Made by a program: the position numbers and the translations under genes | Part shown: in pieces, positions 58,451-64,000 of the stretch | How the letters are laid out: every line of letters begins with the position of its first letter | Position numbering within the stretch: the first letter of the stretch is position 1 | The notes under the pieces: model-generated | The model's database searches: none | Told to the model about the DNA's origin: nothing | The model's input: only the letters and a program-made list of their open reading frames with translations | From: Haemaphysalis longicornis | Lineage: Eukaryota > Arthropoda > Arachnida > Ixodida > Ixodidae | NCBI GenBank assembly: GCA_013339765.2 | Contig: CM023454.1 | Location: 57,927,826 to 57,991,825, forward strand | DNA length: 64,000 bases | Direction of reading: 5' to 3'

Positions 58451-58871
58451 TGTCCCGAAGCCAAGGACGACGCAGTTGTTATGAAGGAGAAACAAGTTTA
58501 TTGGAGCAAACTTGTGCTCCCCTAACAACTCAAAAGAATACAGAGGCGGCGAGGCAGCGGTCAACAAAGTGACTTGCGTCGGCGAGCGTCGCAGAATCGA
58601 ATACCCCGGCGTCTGCTCTGCCGGCTTTTTATCTTTCGGCGCGCGTGGTTCTCAAACCGTCGATTCGCATCGAGAACATTGTAGATCCAAGAAAATTATT
58701 CCGGGCTGTTCACTTTACATCGGAATGCTCTCCCTATCAGAACAGATAACACATGCGGCACAGAAAGAAAGAATAGGACACGCGCTCCCCTTGGCACAGA
58801 GATAACAAAGACCGGAGCAGCCGGGCTGTAAAATCCAAAACACAAATAAACCCAATGCATGGTTCGCGGCA
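58451..58871 (-). repeat. Gypsy B 5' LTR (right)
   Basis: 421 bp, TGTCCCGAAG to GTTCGCGGCA. A minus-strand TATA-like ATAAAAAG (plus 58625-58632) lies upstream of AATAAA (plus TTTATT 58497-58502), in the order expected of U3-R-U5. It contains a 60-bp block (about 58774-58833) missing in the left LTR. Confidence 0.93.
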
Positions 58872-58896
58872 ATATACTATACGTGTAACTATAGGT

Positions 58897-58933
58897 GGCA
58901 TAACCACTACGCCTGTAGCGTAGTGGTTATGCC
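58897..58933. repeat. Perfect 16-bp hairpin made from an inverted A box
   Basis: GGCATAACCACTACGC at 58897-58912 and its exact reverse complement GCGTAGTGGTTATGCC at 58918-58933, loop CTGTA. The right arm is the A box of the SINE starting at 58909. Confidence 0.9.
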
Positions 58934-59086
58934 GACAAGCGGGTATTCTGGATGTCGTGGGTTCGGATCCCTACGGCAGGCATTTTTTCTCATTTTCTTT
59001 CCGGACTCAAAAAATTCCTCATCTGTTTCTATGACCCACCACACTCTTCCTTTTGCTTTCGAAGATTTTCTTGACTGCCGATCCTC
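58909..59086 (+). repeat. tRNA-headed SINE, copy d
   Basis: A box GTAGCGTAGTGGTTATGCC, B box GTGGGTTCGGATCC, then body CATTTTTTCTCATTTTC, TTCCTCATCTGTTTCTATG, TTTTGCTTTCGAAGATTTTC, TTGACTGCC. Same family as copies a to c at 28.5-29.3 kb but without the leader. Confidence 0.8.
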
Positions 59087-59215
59087 GTTGGCTGTCTTAT
59101 TTCACCAAGCAACCACGCGTTATGCGGAGGTTGTGGGTTCGATTCCCGCTTCCGGAAAATAACGGCCGCATTTTTTCTCGACTTGAATTTTCTATTATTT
59201 ATTCCTGCATAAAAA
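59087..59215 (+). repeat. Second tRNA-like SINE piece, B box only
   Basis: GTTGTGGGTTCGATTCCCGC at 59128 is a good B box followed by CGCATTTTTTCTCGACTTG and a T-rich body. No A box precedes it at the right distance; it is fused to the tail of copy d. Confidence 0.5.
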
Positions 59216-59280
59216 AAAGGCGATCATACCCTCCATACTGTTAAGCCAAAACAGCACTGGCAATAAGGACTGCAACTTTG

Positions 59281-59297
59281 ATATATATATATATATA

Positions 59298-59352
<55 letters not shown>
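59281..59352. repeat. (TA)n microsatellite
   Basis: About 36 TA units with one C interruption, directly upstream of the SINE 3' fragment. Confidence 0.92.
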
Positions 59353-59356
<4 letters not shown>

Positions 59357-59366
59357 TAATTTATAT

Positions 59367-59462
59367 CCCCAGTTGACAAACTAATCCCAAACCCTCCACT
59401 ATGGCGCGCCTCACGGCCTACATTGCGTTAGCACGTTAAACACTACAATCAATCAAACAAAA
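59367..59462 (+). repeat. Ruka-type SINE 3' fragment
   Basis: Contains CCCTCCACTATGGCGCGCCT, TGCGTTAGCACGTTAAACAC and the CAATCAATCAAAC tail, matching the 3' half of the SINE at 56284-56525. The tRNA head is absent and the (TA)n array stands in its place. Confidence 0.75.
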
Positions 59463-60083
59463 AAATCACCTTACCTAAGGCTGTCCAGCAAAGTAACCAC
59501 CTAAAAATTTCCGTCACTTTTCCTTCCTTATAACAATCGCCTTTGACACTTCAAAGTTCTGCGACTGTGCAGTGATGTCTTGAGGCAGCGCAGATCGTCA
59601 AGTCTACCCGACATGTTGGGATCCTTCGCAGGTAATGTTGCCTTCTCCAGAAAATGGCGAATTCCAATGGAAATCACAGGTCTTTTAGCACCTGACAATC
59701 TTGGATCCCTTTGTGATAAACAGAACAGCATATCTTTTTTTGTTTTTTCTGTCCAGTAGCTCCAGAAATCGACGCGTAATAGTCGCTACACAAGGTCTTT
59801 ATGAGGTTGCACGTCATTTTGCCGCTACTCTTCGTAAAAAAAAGGTATTGTTGAATTCCCTCATCCAAATGCCATGCTTAGCGGCGTTTTCTCGTTTCCT
59901 CGGGCTCATCGCGCACTGGTATTGATTCGCTTATGTAAGCAGGGGAATTGGAAAAGATTTTTCGCACTGTATCTGTAGTAAACCGAGTGGTGTCCATGGC
60001 AGCTCTGACTTTCCCTGCGGCTCATGGATTCAAGTACGCAGTATCTTCCTTAATTCCTCGTGGTCAAACCTTCAAACCTGAAG

Positions 60084-60085
<2 letters not shown>
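59463..60085. other. Unassigned spacer
   Basis: Short frames only; nothing recognised before the (TA)n array. Confidence 0.5.
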
Positions 60086-60177
<92 letters not shown>

Positions 60178-60178
60178 T
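60086..60178. repeat. Compound (TA)n-(GA)n microsatellite
   Basis: A (TA)n run to 60151, with one AA step, continues straight into (GA)n to 60178. It lies just beyond the 3' end of the LINE at 60248. Confidence 0.9.
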
Positions 60179-60247
60179 AGGAGGTTTTTCTTTTTTTTCA
60201 AATACCCCACTTGGTTAAGATAAAAAATATGGACATCTTAGCGGTCT

Positions 60248-63200
60248 AAGAGAGAGAGAGAGAACGAGACTTTATTATCACTATCCGGCGTGTGAGGGAG
60301 TGGGTCATGCCGCGCAGGGCTTCGCCACCCCTCTGTCTCGCTAGACCTCTATGTTGCCTGACTCATCATTGGCTACTAGGAGGAGTCTCCGTTCGCCTCT
60401 GTCGGGCCAGCGCAGCATCGAGCCGCTGGATAGCTTGGAGTTGCATCGACTGATGGGGCGACGTGACGCACTGTTCAATGTCCGGTGGAAACGAGTCCCA
60501 GGTATTCCCCTGCACGGGAACACCACACCCCCACATCAAGTGGGCTAAGGTAGCCGGTCCGTCCCCGCACGCACTGCACATTACACTCGCAAACAATCCG
60601 GGGTTCACATGTCGAGCGAGTGCCGGTGTGAGGACAGTCCTGGTTTGTAGTCGTAGAAGGACACCTTCTCTTCTGCTTAAACCTGGATGAGGCGTGGGTA
60701 GTTGTCGGCGGGTCTCCCTGTACCAGCCGAGTATCTCTCCGAATTCCATGAGTGGTTCGTAGTTAGCTGTGGTCGTTTCTTCCGCTTCCGAGGGGCAGGG
60801 GGGGCGTCGTGCGGCACGCGAGCTCACGCGCGACGGCGTCCGCTTCCTCGTTACGGTTGGCGAAGCGTCCAGAGACGGTCCCCGTGTGGGCTGGAAACCA
60901 TCTTAGGTGTGTGGTGGTGGTTTTGACATTGGGTAGTATCTTGGCAGCCGGGGCTCCAGTGTACCCTCTGCTGTAGTGGGTCATGGCTGAGCGAGAATCG
61001 CTGAGTATCGTGGTTACTTCCGGTCGGCATCTGAGAGCCAAGGCGATGGCGGCTTCCTCCGCCTGCTCCGCCGACGTGGCACGTATGCTGCACGCGTTGA
61101 TTGTCTGGCCGTCCGTTGCCCGGATAATTGCCAGTACAAATATACCCGGTTTGCAGTGGTGTTTGGTTGCGTCGACATAGACAGCTTGCGAGTCGTCTGC
61201 GTGAGTTTCGATCAGGACCTTGGCTCTGGCCCGTCTGCGTTCCTCGTTGCGTTCTGGGTGTACGTTGCGTGGTAGCGGTAGTATGACCAGCTTACGTACT
61301 GCCTCTTTGTTGATTCGTTCTTACGCGGGAGTTTCTAGTCCGTAGGATTCGGCTTGTGGCGGTCGTAGACCGATCTTTCGGAGGATCTCCCTGCCAGCAT
61401 TGGTGGTAGCTAGCCGGTTGAGTTGCGCCGTTCGCTGTGCTTCGCTTATCTCTTCCAGCGTGTTGTGTACTCCCAGTCGTGCAAGTGCGTCGTTACTAGT
61501 GCTGCCGAGTAGACCTAGTGCCGCCTTGTATGCCTTTCTGATCGCCGCGTTTATCCTGTACCTTTCATGTCGTCTCCACTTGTGAAAAGCGCCTACATAG
61601 GATATGTGGCTTACCACAAATGACTGTACGATACGGAGGAGGTTGGCCTCTCTCATTCCATGTTTCCTCGTAGAGACCTGCTTGATCAGGCGGGTGGCGA
61701 TTCCCGTCTTCGTCAACAGTCGACCTAGGGCGGTGTGGTTGTCGTTGCTCGCATCAATGTGCATGCCTAGCACTCTGGTGCTCTTGACGTGGGGGATATG
61801 AGAGCCGTCCTCTGTTTGCAGCGTTACATTGACTGCTTCTGCAGCGGACGGTTTACGCCAGTATCCGAGAGGTGGGAGGATCAGAAGCTCAGATTTTTGT
61901 GGCGAGCATCGAAGTCCCGTCCCCCGCAGGCCTTCTTCGATTTGTTGTATCGCTTCCTGTAGCGACGCTTCTATGTGACCAGTGTTGCCCCCCGCCATCC
62001 ATAGCGTTATATCGTCCGCATAGATCGTGTGTCGGACGTGTGGAAGGCGGGATAGTCGCTTGGCCACCGGCATCATCACGAGATTAAATAAGAAAGGGGA
62101 AATAACGGCTACTTGCGGTGCGCCGGTACTTCCCAGCTTCCGTTCTTCTAGTTGGAGGTGCCCAACGTGGAGACTTGCTGTTGTGTCGGTGAGGAATGCT
62201 CGTACGTAATTGTAGGTGCGTTTTCCCATTCCGAGCTGTTCGACTTGTGATAGTATAGCGGCATGCGAAACGTTGTCGAATGCACTCTTGATGTCCAGTG
62301 CAAGAATCGCTCTGCAGTCGATCTCTGGGGTTCTCGAGCAGGTCTTGTTGGATGAGCAGCATTGCGTCTTGTGTGCTCAGGTGGGCCCGGAATCCTAGCA
62401 TAGTGTCAGGGTAGATGTTGTGCTCTTCTAGGTATCGCTGCCACCGATTGTTGAGCACGTGTTCAAGTACTTTCCCTGCGCACGAAGTCAGGGACATTGG
62501 GCGGAGGTTTCCTATGTTCGGAGGCTTGTTTGGTTTGGGTATGAGTACCGTTCTTGCTGTGCGCCATTGCTTGGGTATGATCCCAGTGCGCCAGCACTCG
62601 TTGTAGTAGTTCGTTAGGGCTTTGACTGCAGTGTCGTTTAGGTTACGTAGGATTTTGTTGTGCACTAGGTCTGGTCCCGCCGCCGATTTGCAATTTAGCT
62701 CTTGAATCGCACGGCGGATCTTCCATTCCTCCAGATCTGCATCCAATTCGGGGTTGTCTGCGCCCTCGTAGTCCGGGTGTCGGACTGAGTCGGTGGTCGG
62801 AAGGTATTGCTCGTTGAGTTGTTTGCGCACCTCCTTTTCGCCGCGTTCTTTAATGGCCGCATGTAGGATTTGGGAGAGTCGGTGTTGTTGATAGGACTTG
62901 CTCTGCGTCTCGTCGCGCAGGTGTCTAAGTAGCTTCCATGTTCGACCGGTGTGTATTTGGCCGTCCGCCTCATTGCAGATGGCATGCCACTGTTGCGCGC
63001 ATAGCTGTCTGCTGTATTTTTCGATGTCCCGTCCTAACTGAGCAATGCGTTTGCGGAAGCTTCTGTTCTGCCTCTTGCGCTTCCATCTTCGCTGTAACGC
63101 TTGTCTTTCTTCGATCATGTGGGCTAAGGGGGGTCCATGGTGGGAATGGCCTCGTCCGCCTCCACCACCATGCTCGTTCTTTCCGCCGCATCGATGAGGT

Positions 63201-64000
63201 TGCGAGTCCAGCCTTCGAGATCATCGATGGTAGGGGCAATTTCCTGCTGACGGAAGGCGTTCCAGTCGGTCAGTCGATGTCTACGGGTGGACGTAGTTGA
63301 TTTTGAGTATCTTAGGGCCACCTTGATTTCGTGTATGCAGTGGTCGCTACCTAAGTTGAGTCCCGTATTACGCCACGTAATTGGTCTGTTATCTTGGAAA
63401 TGCGTGAAGATTAAGTCCGGGGTGGTGTCCCTAACTGTCGAAGTACCGATCCTGGACGGTTGCCGCGGGTCCGATAGTAAGGTGAACCCAGCGTCTTCAG
63501 CCTCTTCCAGTAGGTGCCTTCCTTTTGCCGTTGTTCGTGGGTAACCTAGTTCCTTGTGCGGGGAATTAAAGTCTCCCGCGATGATGATGGGTGCGTCCGC
63601 TGCTTTCTGCTTGATTTTGCGAAAACGTGTGCGGAACCTCTGGTTACGGTGCTGAGGGTTACTGTAGATGTTTGCAGTGTGGATGGATGCTTTCGTCTTC
63701 CTGCCTGTGACGATTTCTGCAGTGCCTATTTCCAGGGCCGTGTCGTTGTCGAGGATACGGTCCGTCTGTATGAGAGTGATGCCTTTCCTTACAAACGTGC
63801 AGACTCCTTGCGCTGCTCCTTTGCCACCAGGTCGTGCGCTGGGAGGTGTTGCTTGGACGTTGTATCCAGGGAGTTTTGGGGTTTCTTCCATGTGCGTTTC
63901 CTGAATTAGAATGACGTCTGGGGGTTCGGTCATAGATTGTATCTGTTGTTGGAGTAGTGCCCTGCGGCACCGGAAGCCATTGGAGTTCCAGTGCCATACC
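60248..64000 (-). mobile_element. Non-LTR retrotransposon D (I-like, RNase H-bearing), cut by window edge
   Basis: Minus-strand order is endonuclease, RT, RNase H, terminal CxxC..H..C, then a short 3' UTR with AATAAA (plus TTTATT near 60270) and a (CT)n tail at about 60248-60263. The family differs from LINE A. ORF1 and the 5' end lie beyond the right edge. Confidence 0.88.
60366..64000 (-). pseudogene. LINE D ORF2: endonuclease, RT, RNase H, near-intact but shifted
   Basis: Endonuclease: the N-terminal WNSNGFRCRRAL enters from the window edge, then IQETHME, IIAGDFNSPH and GSDHCIHE, with all key positions present (63124-63990). Then RT: NLRPMSLTSCAGK, MLGFRAHLSTQDAM (62084-63118), a shifted first-Asp block near 62290, and the YADD box (61990) in 61321-62229. 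RNase H: YVDAT near 61180, EEAAIAL, LSDSRSAM, RWFPAHTG. It ends with CSACGDGPATLAHLMWGC (about 60590). Inactivating changes: frameshifts near 63120, 62310 and 60815 and a TAA at 61321. The RT block usually written PQGAVISP reads PQVAVISP. Confidence 0.87.

Larger units (their letters stand above)
52616..58875 (-). mobile_element. Ty3/gypsy LTR retrotransposon B
   Basis: Both LTRs (52620-52980 and 58451-58871), PPT, PBS, gag, protease, RT, RNase H and integrase in gypsy order on the minus strand, with the ATAT duplication at 52616-52619 and 58872-58875. Total 6.25 kb including about 400 bp of foreign sequence with a SINE between protease and RT. Integrase is the only long uninterrupted domain. 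No env frame was seen. It is the same family as gypsy A. Confidence 0.95.

Noticed and set aside
60086..60223. 91-codon frame with long Ile-Tyr run
   Set aside because: Translation of the (TA)n and (GA)n array.
1..64000. CRISPR array, prokaryotic operon or phage content
   Set aside because: No regularly spaced short repeats with unique spacers and no compact co-directional genes; the content is eukaryotic mobile DNA.

Overview
Eukaryotic, repeat-dominated DNA, most likely from a hard tick (Ixodidae). I base this on the element repertoire: a Ty3/gypsy family, RNase H-bearing non-LTR elements, an RTE-type element ending in a (GAT)n tail, and tRNA-derived SINEs of the Ruka type. The species cannot be read from the sequence. 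I found no convincing host gene, rRNA, functional tRNA or CRISPR array. By the spans listed, about two thirds of the window is mobile DNA and nearly all of it is decayed.

Layout. 1-2852: no supportable gene. 2853-19677: a Ty3/gypsy element on the minus strand (gypsy A, 4-bp ATAT target duplication) broken by two full-length copies of one non-LTR element. One copy sits in the integrase (3576-9203) and one in the right-hand LTR (14022-19552), each with its own target-site duplication. 19678-23067: unassigned, with a 183-bp-period duplication and a tRNA-like patch. 23068-25874: a short LTR element with a gag-like ORF but no pol and a 5-bp target duplication. 25875-31741: unassigned, with three copies of a tRNA-headed SINE near 29 kb and one weak candidate exon near 30.1 kb. 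31742-39943: a 4.1-kb hAT-like DNA transposon carrying a second, inverted copy of itself, which yields a palindrome of about 7.6 kb. 39944-45885: nothing supportable. 45886-46874: a 5'-truncated RTE-type element with a long open frame. 46875-49134: nothing supportable. 49135-52143: a badly decayed relative of it. 52616-58875: a second gypsy copy (gypsy B) with both LTRs, PBS, PPT, gag and pol, carrying a SINE between protease and RT. 58897-60247: SINE pieces and (TA)n/(GA)n arrays. 60248-64000: an RNase H-bearing non-LTR element running off the right edge.

How the parts relate. The two gypsy copies are the same family, so gypsy B serves as the uninterrupted reference for the breakpoints in gypsy A. 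The two hAT-like copies likewise serve as each other's empty site. The clearest findings are the self-insertion of the hAT-like element, which rests on two 8-bp target duplications, and the nested order gypsy then two LINE insertions. None of the elements looks capable of autonomous movement as it stands.
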